Shown in pieces: positions 34,816 through 45,197 of a stretch of DNA of 64,000 bases; the first letter of the stretch is position 1; every line of letters begins with the position of its first letter. The stretch is from Panax quinquefolius (lineage: Eukaryota > Streptophyta > Magnoliopsida > Apiales > Araliaceae), in contig CM035166.1 of NCBI GenBank assembly GCA_020205615.1, positions 85,888,862 through 85,952,861 on the forward strand, in the 5' to 3' direction. The notes under the pieces were generated by a model. The model saw nothing but the letters and a program-made list of their open reading frames with translations. It was not told the DNA's origin and made no database searches. The translations under genes were made by a program, and so were the position numbers.

Positions 34816-37186
34816 AAAAGAAGAAAAAAAAAGTTGTGGTTCACCTATATTACTAGTGCACCTGCAATATGCTAATGCCATGATATATAGCTACAAAAGA
34901 TCTAAATTCTCATTTAAATTTAAAGCCAAAATGTATCAACCATTCAAAATACATCCCAATAATACCATTCGTTTACAGTTTCAAATTGCTACATCCACAA
35001 AATATATACCAAACTATCCATATATACATCTCAAATTCACTTTTCAATATAAATTACTATATTGAATTGTGAATTTGATTACATCAACAAAATAAACCAT
35101 ACTATGACTATCCATAAAAAAAGAAAGAAAAGAGAAGTAAAAATTATATACAACCTTCCAGGTACTAGGAACACAAAAACTAGTCAAGTCACATCTCTTC
35201 CAAAAAAATACAAGGAAGGAAAAGAGCCATGAATAAGCCTCATGTAGCCAGAAGAATAAAAGGCTCAGCATGAATGGTTGCACTTTAAAAGCCGAAATTT
35301 CCCCGTCCTCGAAGCAACACTCCATATGAACTACAAAAGAAAATGGCAGGCAACAATCCAAAATAGAATTCCACATTCCCCAAGCAACAAACAATGCACA
35401 AATCAATGAAAATGCATCTCATTTCTGTGCTTGCAAAAGGCAAAAACTTGATGTAATTCTTGATGCATATTAGGATGCATAGGGCCACCAATTTTCACTT
35501 AATAAGAGAAGTGTCAAAGGAATACTGATAAAAAGCATAAATGGAATAAGTTGGGATAGGCTACAGTTCTAGATAAAAATACTGGAACCAAATTTTTTTG
35601 TAAGATTGAACTTCATAATCAGCATAGAAAATAATATAGTTAAAAGATGCTCATAATGCTGCCTTCATGAGTTTACCAGATACTTCTGTAACCAAGGTTC
35701 AACGGGACCAATACTTTAGAGAAGCACTAGGAAATTTCTGTTGACCCAGATTATTGGATGTCAATTTCTAGTTCAGGACTGTAATTGTTTCAACATTTCT
35801 GAAAGTAACATATAAACTAAAAGGATACTTTTTTCAAAAAAAAGAGTAGCCGTGAAAGGAAAGAAATAAGTTCAGGAAAATATAGAGTATTAAACCTGCC
35901 ACCTCCAAAAGGACAAGATTCAAGCTTTGATTATCACATGACGTTTACAAATGAGAAGGGTGGGAATTGATTTCCAAGTGACCAAATCAGCAGAAAAAGA
36001 ATTAAAAGGTGTTGACTGAGAGCCCAATGGAGGCCCCAGCCAATGCCAAACATAGCTACTGTTGCATCTAATATTCAATATTTAATCAAAATAGTCCACT
36101 TGGGACTTTTATCGAACAAGTGGTGACCATTGTTTTAAAACCTTCTTTTCATGTCCATTTGTTTATGGTACAATCCCATTTGAACTCCCTTGTATCTCCA
36201 CACATCCAACCTATCTCCTTTATTCTAATTCAAACAATAACAATTTCAATGTTCAACCATATATATGAATAAACAACACATTTGCAACTAGTTAGTTTAT
36301 ACTCTTTTTATACTATCACATCTTGATTCTAGAGTATGCAATACAAATTAATATGATTCTCATACACAACTCAGTTAACCATGCTCTCATGTATCCAATT
36401 TCAGTTGACAAAAACATTCCTTATACTTATTAACACCCAATCCAAGCTATCGACTTTTATGGACTCTTATAATCAACACGACTAGCTCAACATAAAAATT
36501 ATGCGTGTTAACATTAACATTGAACAACAAACCATACTTGCAAGTGCATGTAACAAGGGAACAAGTGAAAAAATAAGAGGGATATAAGACCTACTAGGCC
36601 CTGCTAAGGTTCAGATAACAGAGCATAAAGGTAAATTGTAGAATTAGGGGAGCAGATTCATTTGTACCAAACAAATGAAGATTCTTAATAAACCTACAAC
36701 AATCAATCGAGTAAACACGGTGTCACATAACAAAAGATTGTAATATCTTCTTGTCCTTTTTCTAGTTTCTTTTTCCCTTTTCCCCCAATTTAGATATAGT
36801 GAACTGAGATGAAATAGGATATCAGTGAGCAAGAAGAGCTCCACCCAGTAATTCTACTGCCATTGAGGTAAATCTTAGTATGCTTTCTTGTATAGTAAAG
36901 GAATCAGAGTAAAAAAAATACTTATCATTTATACATGTATATATCACAACAAATATTCCAATAAAAGCAAGAATTCATCTGTTTAGAAGCCACAAATCTT
37001 GGTCCAACCAATTTAAACAAGAGCAAATCCCAAATGAGATAGCAAAACAAAAGGCTTAATCAGTACTAGAAAGGCGACATTTTGACTAACCTGAATCGAC
37101 GAGAATACAGCCTCCCTTCCCATTACTTTCTTAGACGATAGATACTATATGAGCTCTTCCGTTCAGAATTTCAAGGCTTGAATTTA

Positions 37187-37347
37187 CTAGCTGTTCAGCA
37201 AACACAGAATATCATCTTCGTCAGTAAATGGCCTTGAATCGGCAATGTCTTCAGAAGGCAGCATGAAGCCAGTGAAGGAGAAGGAGAGTCCCAAGTTGGC
37301 ACTCGAAGCTCGGCTAAGGGCTGCACCGCTGCTCAAATCATCAAGAT
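37187..37347 (-). pseudogene. Possible captured host exon inside CACTA element
   Basis: On the minus strand a TTCATTTCATTTCAG acceptor-like site is followed by about 53 open codons ending in TAG, reading [20 protein letters not shown] and later [20 protein letters not shown]. Base composition (GC-richer than around it) and the acidic, serine-rich residues look protein-like. A second ATCTCAG site lies 27 bases upstream. I do not recognise the protein. CACTA elements often carry host gene pieces, so capture is a reasonable inference, not shown. Confidence 0.35.
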
Positions 37348-37574
37348 CTGAAATGAAATGAAAATAAACAAGATCTGAGATGAAATTGATGGACCTGGAG
37401 GCCTTGAGAGGGCTAGGGCTTCGATTGTTGTGAACTTGGACGGAAGCAAGTGACTGAAACCTTGTTTAAATCTAACCCAACCGTATGGTCTTTGTTTTAA
37501 TTTCAAATTTTCAGTTTCCAGTTCTCCTTTTATTTTTTCTCCGTATTTTTTACATAGATAATCTATTAAAAACT

Positions 37575-37705
37575 AAAAATTGCCCTTATAAATACATAAC
37601 ATTTTATAATATGTATCTACAACGTTTTGTTAAAATACGTTTTAAAAAAAAATACCACAACGTTTTTTTATAAAAACGTCATCTTTTAAGTGTTGTTTTT
37701 TTATA
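37575..37705. repeat. Right subterminal repeats of CACTA element
   Basis: A shorter series of the same motif: CTACAACGTTTTG, CCACAACGTTTTT, AAAACGTCATC and AGTGTTGTTTT. Confidence 0.75.
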
Positions 37706-37722
37706 GTTTTGTACTAGTACAT

Positions 37723-38188
37723 GTTTGTTTTTTTATAGAATTATTTATGAGATAACTTAAAATAATCTCATATTATGTTTTTTTTCCGAGATTAATTAAA
37801 GAATTGGATAAAAATATATCGTTTGGACTATTATACTCTTACCAATAATAATTGTTATTCTCGTAATATATTAGTTTCATTATAATATTAAATATATTAT
37901 GTTATTATGAGATTTAAATATATTAGTTTCATTATAATATTAAATATATTCTATTATTATGGAATTTAAACATGTTAGTTTCATTATAATAACATATTTT
38001 TTATATATATTAATTTCATTATAATATTAAATATATTCGATATTAATTCAATATTAGTTCGAAATTGAATCTGAATGGGCAGTTAGTATATATACTACAC
38101 ATAATCACTTCGATATTAGTATATTTCCTTCTATATTTAAATTAATTGCATTACATTGGAATCATAATCATCATATATGTTTACTGTT
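37723..38188. other. AT-rich stretch, no gene seen
   Basis: Contains a loose tandem repeat of TTAGTTTCATTATAATATTAAATATATT (three copies, 37869-38033) and nothing else supportable. Confidence 0.6.
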
Positions 38189-38858
38189 TGTGGGCCCAAG
38201 TGTAAATTGGGATTCATGTGATCTAATTGAATTAAATGCACAATTAGAGTTCTACGGTCTCATTAAATGTACAAATTAGAGTTCACATGACCTAATTGAA
38301 TGAAGACGAATAGGTCGAAAATAAATGTACAAGACCCGAGAGAAGCCTCCACGTGTCTCGAGGCAGAAGACTCATGGAGGCGGCTCGTTTTGAAAATTGA
38401 TTGAGGGATTAAATTGGCGGCTAGAAGGACAGGGGGATATGGGCATTATTCTAATGACTAAATGGTATTTCTGAAATTTCCCTTAAGACATGTGCTTGAC
38501 ATGTGACTACTTAATTTCAGGAAACTCTTTAAATACCACTTCCATTCTATGAAGGAAGGGGACTCTTTTTGGACTTTAGACTTTGGAGCTGGACTCTTTG
38601 GTGACTCAAGACTTGGATATTCCCTCTCAAAGCATTCAAGACTCGGAGATTCTTTCAACTCGAAGCACGCAAGAAGGTTTTTGGAATCCCTGCTACCCAC
38701 ACAGTTTTCAGATTCTAAGACTGCTGCCACGTGTCATTGGAGTAATCGCCTACATGTTCTTCCCCTTTTCAATCAATCAATTAATTCCATGCTCTTCGTG
38801 GATTTCTCTCCTCCTCAGCCCACACGAAACCCTAACTAGCAAGACACCGGATCCAGTT
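38189..38858 (+). repeat. Putative 5' LTR of gag-only element
   Basis: Starts at TGTGGGCCCAAGTG. There is a TATA-like CTCTTTAAATACC near 38525, followed by a pyrimidine-rich region with repeated GGACTCTTT and GACTTGG. It ends shortly before the PBS-like site. The 3' boundary is uncertain by about 15 bases because no second LTR is available for comparison. Confidence 0.45.
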
Positions 38859-38861
38859 CTT

Positions 38862-38879
38862 TGGCGACTCCGCTGGGGA
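38862..38879 (+). other. Primer binding site-like sequence
   Basis: TGGCGACTCCGCTGGGGA, a form common downstream of LTRs in Tat-lineage Gypsy elements. A second GGATCCAGTTCT, like the one just before this site, occurs at about 38968. Confidence 0.55.
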
Positions 38880-39071
38880 GGTGTAGGATTCGTGAAGGGT
38901 ATGCCCACAACTCGAAGTGGGAGAATAACATGAAGAGCTTCACCAATAAATAGCATTGCCTCACTGGATCCAGTTCTAAGGCAAGCAAGTCAAGTTTTCC
39001 AAGGCGTGAATCGAAATATCGATCAACCCATCCTTGAAGACGCCTCAGAAGGAAGTTCAACATCACCATAC

Positions 39072-40735
39072 ATGGCTGATCAACAACCAACGAATGTCAG
39101 ACAGACAGGCGCGGGAAGGCCAGGTGAGGAAGGAAGTGGAGAGCAGGCAAATGAGTGCAACTAGAGATGCTCAAGACATTGAAGGAAGCATGGGAAGGAC
39201 AAGGGATGATGATGGCTATGATGCTGGAGATGCAAAGGAAGCAAGAGGAAATGGGAAATTTTTGCCAGCAGTTGATGCAGATCCCCGCTTTCAAGGCCAT
39301 GTTCCCAGACAATTCACAGGGAGAATAAGTAGGAGTGGAGGACAACAACAACGATAGAAATAATAAGGAGAATCAGACTGCACCCCCATTGACGGAGAAT
39401 CAGTCCGTTCCAATCATCCACTTAGAACCTCAGAACAGTGGTGATGTGCCACAACCCAGACTAGAAGTCAGCCAGCCTCAGACAAACATCATTCCGACCA
39501 CTATCCCCGCATTTTCACAAGTGGAGATACCAACCATTCCAAGCCTTGTCCAACGAACTAACCTACAAGCACAACTGATACAGAATTTACATGATGCCAG
39601 TGTACATCAACCAATTTCTGTACCATACATACGGCCAATGCAGCCATACATCACAACACCCCAGAGAGTCCATACCACGAGCCGATATGTGACAATGGAT
39701 GATATGATCGATGTGATCAATCAACTTCACAGGCAAACATCCGGATCTTCGGAGTTAGACTTTACTCCACCTTACCCGACACATATTCGAAGAAAACCTT
39801 ATCCGACAGGGTATATCAAGCATCCCCCTGAATTTCCAAAATACAATGAGGAGAAAGGAAATGTCCAGGAACACATTGCCAGGCTCGTGGAGTCGTTGTC
39901 TCCATGGTTAGGATATGATGAAACGATCAATCAAAATTTGTTAATGAGGGAATTCAACAAGACTTTGACGGATAATGCCTTCAGTTGGTACTACAACTTG
40001 GAGAAGGGATCAGTCTATGCTTGGGATGATCTAAAATTACAATTTTTTAAGAAATTTTTTTATGTGCAGAAACAGGTAACCATCGTAGAGCTCATGCGAT
40101 TCAAGAAGAAGCCAAACGAGGAGCTGTCAGATTACGTGGATAGGTGAAGGGCCCAAGCATAGAAGTGTGCAGAGCCAATTGAAGAAAAAAGAATTTGGTT
40201 AACATATGCAACAATGGTGCTTTAGACACCTTCAAGCCCCACCTCATTACCAAGGTTTGCGAATCATTTGCGATCCTCTCATCTTTTGCACAAGACTTGG
40301 GAGGAATCATGACATTTTCCACCAACCATGCGATCGTTACATGGAAGGGAAAGAGGACATCAACTGTAGCGTTGGCGGATTCTCAATCAAAACCACTAGG
40401 GGGCAAGAGGGAGAAGAATGAGAAATTTGAGCGAAACAGAGAAAAGAATGGGGACAAGTATACTAGAATGCCAGTTCCAGAGGCTATCAAATGCAGCGGG
40501 AAGGCATTCAGGGGCCTGTATGAACAATGGGTTGAGCACGAAGTGGTGAAGCCTCCATGGCCCCGGTTGGTCTTAACGGAAGAGATGAATAGAAGGCCGG
40601 ACTTCTGTGTATACCATCAATATGCAGGACACTACAGTATGGACTGTTAGAGTCTGCAGAGGATATACCATGAGAAGTTAGCAGCTGGAGAGATTGAACT
40701 AGGAAAAAAACGTGTAACACTATCACCCATGGTGC
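39072..40735 (+). pseudogene. gag of Tat-like element
   Basis: The likely start is ATG 39072 (MADQQPTN), with a frameshift before 39167 and a stop near 39326. The main frame then runs to 40147 (270 residues), with YVTMDDMIDVINQLHRQ, PPEFPKYNEEKGNVQEHIAR, LMREFNKTLTDNAFSWYYNL and WDDLKLQFFKKFF of the retrotransposon gag domain. A TGA after YVDR, a TAG a few codons on, and a shift near 40195 follow. The frame 40195-40650 holds the C-terminal gag-like FCVYHQYAGHYSMDC, then (after a TAG) LQRIYHEKLAAGEIEL. No protease or polymerase follows. Confidence 0.8.
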
Positions 40736-40980
40736 AGTCCCGGAAGTCAAGATGATGGACAACCCAAATACTGGCTCTACCTTCGGAAGAACTTTGAACT
40801 ATGGATAAAATAATTGACGAATTAAAAATCCACCCAAGATTGTGGTCCACCAAAAATGGTGGTCTAAGTCCTTAGGAGTATCCCTTGCCAAGTAATTGGA
40901 TGACCAAGGGAGGAGGCACAAGAATTGATGAATTAAAAAAAATCCACCCAAGATGGTGGTCCACTCTAAATGGTGGTCAA

Positions 40981-41232
40981 GTCCTCGTAGACTACACTTA
41001 CCGAGAAATTGGATGACCCAAGTGACCACGCACCCGATTTCAAGTCCTCGTAGACTGCACTTGCTAAGAAATTGGATGACCCAGGTGACGACGCACCCGA
41101 TTTCAAGTCCTCGTAGACTGTACTTGACAAGAAATTAGACGACCCAAGTGATGAGGCACCCAATTTTAAGTCCTCGTAGACCGCACTTGCCAAGAAATTG
41201 GACGACCCAAGTGACGAGGCACCCGAGTGTTA
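40981..41232. repeat. Four 63-bp tandem repeats
   Basis: Four units of exactly 63 bases start at 40981, 41044, 41107 and 41170 with GTCCTCGTAGACTGCACTTG and contain AATTGGACGACCCAAGTGA. Because 63 is divisible by three, repeat-derived frames stay open on both strands. More diverged relatives flank the array on both sides (40850-40980, and 41233-41380 with GAGGCACCTGA and AAGTTACACTTT). Confidence 0.9.
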
Positions 41233-41823
41233 CACTTTATCATTAAATGTGAATGAGGCATCTGATTATAAGTCCTCAGACCCGAAAAGTTATACTTTCA
41301 ACTTTAAAAGTAATTGAGGCACCTGAGTATAAGCCCTTAACCCCGAAAAAGTTACACTTTATCTCTAAAAGTGGTGAACGTTATGCTTTCTCTGACAAAA
41401 AGCAAGATTTATTATATAAAATGTTATGCTTTTCATTAAAAGCAATTTGATTATCAATAAATTTGTCAAATCTTCACTTATACTTGAATATTTTTTTTTG
41501 ATTTATTAAAAAGAAAAGTATAGATTCAAATGTTGGTTTGCATGAAATAAAAAAAAACATGTTTTCTCTTTAACAAAATTTATGAGGCCTATTGTTGTCT
41601 TAGAGTATTAATTTGGAAAACTTAAGATCCAATGTTGAATATTGAGTTTTAAGGAATCGTTCAAATTAAAGGCAATTAATAAGGATAAAAGAAACTATAA
41701 TTTGATGAATGAAATATATGTACATGAATTTTCTGATACAAGAAATGAAAAAAACTACGAAAGTTCATGATCTAAAATTCATGACCTGTCGAACTGAAGA
41801 GAGGGAAATAGCCAAAGCTTGGT

Positions 41824-42042
41824 CTTCAAGGTTATCAGACCTTCAATGCTATCAGGCCTTCTAGGCTATCAGGCCTTCAATGCTATCAGGCTTTCGAGGA
41901 TATCAGGTCTTCAAGGCTATCAGGCCTTTAATGCTATTAGGCATTCGAGGCTATCAGGCCTTCGAGGCTATCAAGCCTTCAATGTTATCAAGACTTCGAG
42001 GCTATCAAGCCTTCAAGGCTGTCAGGCCTTCAAGGTCTTGGG
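41824..42042. repeat. 17-bp minisatellite
   Basis: Twelve full units of 17 bases with consensus CTTCRAGGCTATCAGGC, 41824-42027, then a partial unit to 42042. The units vary at two or three positions each. The unit is not a multiple of three, so the two frames called over it (41819-42049 and 41880-42122) are by-products. Confidence 0.92.
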
Positions 42043-42169
42043 TAGCTAACTCAATTTCCCAAAAGCTTGGTCTTCAATTTATCCATGGCATCTTGAAGCT
42101 CCTAAAGCTCTACATAAAGTAAGTCATTCTCATGGTGACGTGAAGTGACTTCCGAATGAAGTGCAACAA

Positions 42170-43440
42170 CATGATGATTGAAAATAAAGAGATCCAACCT
42201 AGCATGGAATGGAGACATGTCCAAGGAGAGTTAGGAGATTCCACGGGAGATGGAAGGTTATTCAACCCACCCAAAGTACTATCCACAATACCCTCCTGAG
42301 CAATCACCAACTCGACGGAATCCTCCTTGGGAGGATGAACATCAACAATAGTCTTAGAAGGATTCCGCCTCAAAGAAGCAAGAGTCTCAAAACTGTCATG
42401 TGGAGAAGTTGTAAAAAGGCGTGAAGAGAGCGCTGCATCACCCACAACAGGTAATCCGAGCTTACATCAGACAAAGAATCCCTAGCATCAAGACTGACAC
42501 AATCATCATGTGGTAAAGAAGACTCGATACCCGCTTCCCCATTTGCGATACTCACAAAAGAGCCAATAGGATTAGATCGGAGATTTTCAAAATATCCCAG
42601 AAGAGCACCTCTATGGCTCGCCCTTCTAGGGTTTGCTCCCCTAGAGGTTCCCTCTCTTAGGACTTTCATTTTTGAGACTTGCAAAACATCAAGCCCCGTG
42701 AAGTGTTCAGAAACTGGAATCAAGACTTCATCACTTAAAATATTTTGCGCGATCATCTCACCAAAGGTGTGACTCACGCGCAGGGGTAAAAATGCTTATT
42801 GGTAGATGGCATAGACATCCTCCAGCGTAGAGGTGCATTCCCCCCCAGGCAGTGACGAATGTGCAAGTAGAGGAGCACCATCGTGAGATCAATACAGTAA
42901 GGGCGTTATGGTCCTGTTGGATACATAGGTCTCTGCATAGTTGAACACAACAAAAGATGCCCGCACTCTAGAGTATATCCACGTAATCAGTGTTTCCAAA
43001 GATCTCATCGGTCCAATCCTGCCATCCTTAAAGGCGATAAGATGAATCAGACATGAAGCGAAAGGGACTGAAAGGGTATTCTTGCTTCTCTATGCATATG
43101 CGAGGAATGCGATCGGAATGGGGAAAGTCATCCCAACCTCCACAAGCCGCTACATTATGAAATAATCCTTTCTTCTTTGGCGGAGGAAGAGTTTTACAGT
43201 CATAAGTCTGGACTCGCTCCCAAAAGAAGTCAGAAAGACCAAAATAGGGGAGCCCTTCCTCAATCACTAAGAAACGGGGCCTCCTTGGTGGTTCCCAGGT
43301 CTGCACAATGTTTAACGGAGAGGGCCTGCAAGCAAGAAGAATTCAGTAGAAGGGGTCTAAAGAGTAAGGAAAGGATGTCAAAGAAAGTGTTTGAGCTCGA
43401 AGTGCTTACCATGGCAAAGAGGGAAGTCTAATATTTAAAC
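42170..43440 (-). pseudogene. Broken antisense ORF, plant-mobile-domain-like
   Basis: Minus-strand protein-like segments follow one another in shifted frames: LVIEEGLPYFGLSDFFWERV and WDDFPHSDRIPRICIEKQEY (43028-43306); GPMRSLETLITWIYSRVRA and VVFNYAETYVSNRTITPL (about 42880-43025); TLEDVYAIYQ (about 42800); then HTFGEMIAQNILSDEVLIPV (42370-42777). The CTSTLEDV-type segment recalls the plant mobile domain found in MAIN/MAIL proteins and transposon ORFs; this is a tentative resemblance. An ATG followed by GTAAGC and a TTCTTGCTTGCAG acceptor-like site (43315-43415) hint at an upstream intron. It opposes gag, as antisense extra ORFs do in several Tat-lineage elements. Confidence 0.5.
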
Positions 43441-43752
43441 TTAAAGACACCTGAAAAGAAGAAGAAACAATGTCTGAAGGAGTTAGGAATCACAATTATG
43501 CAAGAAAAAGTTCCCAAAAGTTTTTGAAAAAAACTTCGGGCTGCCCAAAAGCATCCTTCAAAGCCTTTTTTGAACTTATAATGGTATATGTCATAGCCGA
43601 AGTAGATGATTTTTTAGGGCTCATCGCTAGCTTTGTTTCGATATATTATGGGCCCCAAAATTCCAAACGAGTCAAAAGTTATGATATAAATAGTAACAGC
43701 TCCTCCAGAACTTCATTTTTTTGTCTAAATGTTGATTCCCCCCTAGGGTTCG
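43441..43752. other. Unassigned stretch, left flank of Athila element
   Basis: About 310 bases without a convincing gene. The plus-strand frame 43470-43814 runs into the Athila LTR and is not coding. CGATATATTATGGGCC near 43640 also occurs, reverse complemented, in the Copia leader near 29875. Confidence 0.4.
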
Positions 43753-45075
43753 TGATGAGTAGGTTTTATACCTATGAATTCGATATTATTAAACTTAATT
43801 ATTGCTATCTTTAATTGTTTTTTAGTATTTTTTTATCTGTTTTGTGTTTATTTCTTGTAGGTTGGAGCTGGAGGGACAAATTGGTCATTTCAGAGAAGAA
43901 AAAGGTCAAAAATCATTAAAATTAGAGCTGAGTGGCATTTTTGTAATTACGTGGTCCTGGTCAAGTGCCTAGGCGCTTGGAAATGGCTTGTGTTGAGCGC
44001 CTAGGCGCTCGTGTGCGGCAAAAAGGAGGATTTTCTACTTCTAAGTGGGTTGTTGAAGCCAAAAAGGAATCTGAATGAGAGGGGAGACTAATACAAAGAG
44101 GAGGAGACTTTAGAAAGGACGGAGGACTCAATTTTTCAAGGGATTCGCAGAGAGAACAACGAAGAAAAACACGAAGGAAAATTGCAAGGGCTGAAGATCA
44201 AAGAGAGAGTATTGGAGAAAATAGAGAGTTTCTTCTTCTCTTCTCTAGTTTTATCTTTTGTAATTATCTGGGATGTTTGGATTATTAATTTGGATGATGT
44301 TTTTCTTTATTATTAGCATGAACTAAATTTTCTTTAAGATTGCAACGGAACTTGGTATGTAGTTTAAATTGAACCTTCCCATTGAATGAAAGTTGGTTTT
44401 TATTGAATTATTTATTATATCTTTTGCTTATTGATTAATTGTTTGGCCAACAATTATTGTGATAATCTATATAAAATTGGAAGATGGAGTATAGATTAAG
44501 ATCCGGATATGATAACATCTGCTCATATAATCTGAATAGGTTAATATGATTAGCATGTAGGATAGAAATATACCTATGTGTCTTTTTTGTATCCTTTGAA
44601 AGAATTTATGCGTTAACCCTAATTAACTTGATTCACATAGGAATATAGTGAATTAATTGAGAAGGGTGTTCCTTGTAATTTTGTGTCTTAAGGATCGGAG
44701 TTAGGAGGATTTGTTCACGTGTTTTGGAAAAAAGTGTGAATTTTATAAATCATTCTTGGATAATGATTCATATTAATTAATTGCTTTAAATGGGAAGTGA
44801 AATGATTTAAATGAAATACCAAGGAAGTTGTAATCTTAACCTATTAAATTTGCGATTATTCTTGTGAAATTTTGATTCTTAATCATTAGTTTTGTTAAGT
44901 TTAAATTTGAAATCAAAACAAAATTTCAGTAGTTTAAAATAGGATTAATTGCATTAGAATTAGTAATTGATAAATATTAGTCTATTTCCTCATGGGAACG
45001 ATATCCTTGCTTCATTTAATATTATAATTGAACGCGTATACTTGCGTGGTAAAGTGCTATTAAAAATAAGGCAAC
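43753..45075 (+). repeat. Athila-like 5' LTR
   Basis: A 1,323-base LTR matching 54537-55865. It contains the perfect 16-base palindrome GAGCGCCTAGGCGCTC at 43995-44010 and a related GTGCCTAGGCGCTT at 43966. A short frame at 44967-45152 crosses into the primer site and is not meaningful. Confidence 0.92.
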
Positions 45076-45077
45076 AA

Positions 45078-45087
45078 GTTTTGGCGC
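45078..45087 (+). other. Athila-like primer binding site
   Basis: TTTTGGCGCC two bases after the LTR end, the core used by Athila elements. The bases beyond it (AGATTTTGGG) depart from the usual continuation, so primer pairing may be weakened. Confidence 0.7.
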
Positions 45088-45197
45088 CAGATTTTGGGAA
45101 ATTAGTTTATTATTTTGTCATTATTGATTTTATAGCGTTAATCTTAATTTAAACTTTTCTTTTTTTTTTTGTTCTATTCAGTGTTCTTGACTAGTGT

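Larger units (their letters stand above)
34505..37719. mobile_element. Non-autonomous CACTA element
   Basis: A 3,215-base element flanked by the 3-bp duplication CAT (34502-34504 and 37720-37722). The left end CATTACTACAAAAC and the right end, reverse complemented TACTAGTACAAAAC, are near the CACTACTACAAAA/CACTAGTACAAAA termini of plant CACTA (En/Spm) elements, each with one changed base. Both subterminal regions are packed with ACGTTGT-type motifs in both orientations, as is usual for transposase binding regions. No transposase frame is present. The interior holds an exon-like stretch at 37187-37347. Confidence 0.85.
38189..43440 (+). mobile_element. Gag-only Ty3/Gypsy element (Tat-like), decayed
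   Basis: In order: an LTR-like region, a PBS-like site, gag frames, two tandem arrays and a broken antisense ORF. No protease, RT or integrase motif is visible. The layout (gag, tandem repeats, antisense ORF) recalls Tat-lineage elements and their non-autonomous derivatives. No second LTR was found, so the right boundary is unknown; the Athila LTR at 43753 sets the outer limit. The alternative is a mosaic of separate fragments. Confidence 0.55.

Noticed and set aside
34856..36844. Several frames of 60-120 residues inside the CACTA element
   Set aside because: Cysteine- and phenylalanine-rich AT-biased translations on both strands with no transposase motif.
38549..38933. Two overlapping frames with repeated DSRLGYSL-type sequence
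   Set aside because: They lie in the LTR-like region and reflect its repeated GGACTCTTT and GACTTGG motifs.
40953..41193. Open frames on both strands over the 63-bp repeats
   Set aside because: The unit is divisible by three, so frames stay open automatically; no known domain and no start context.
41819..42122. Repetitive frames over the 17-bp minisatellite
   Set aside because: Their sequence is only the translated minisatellite, and the unit length shifts the frame at every copy.
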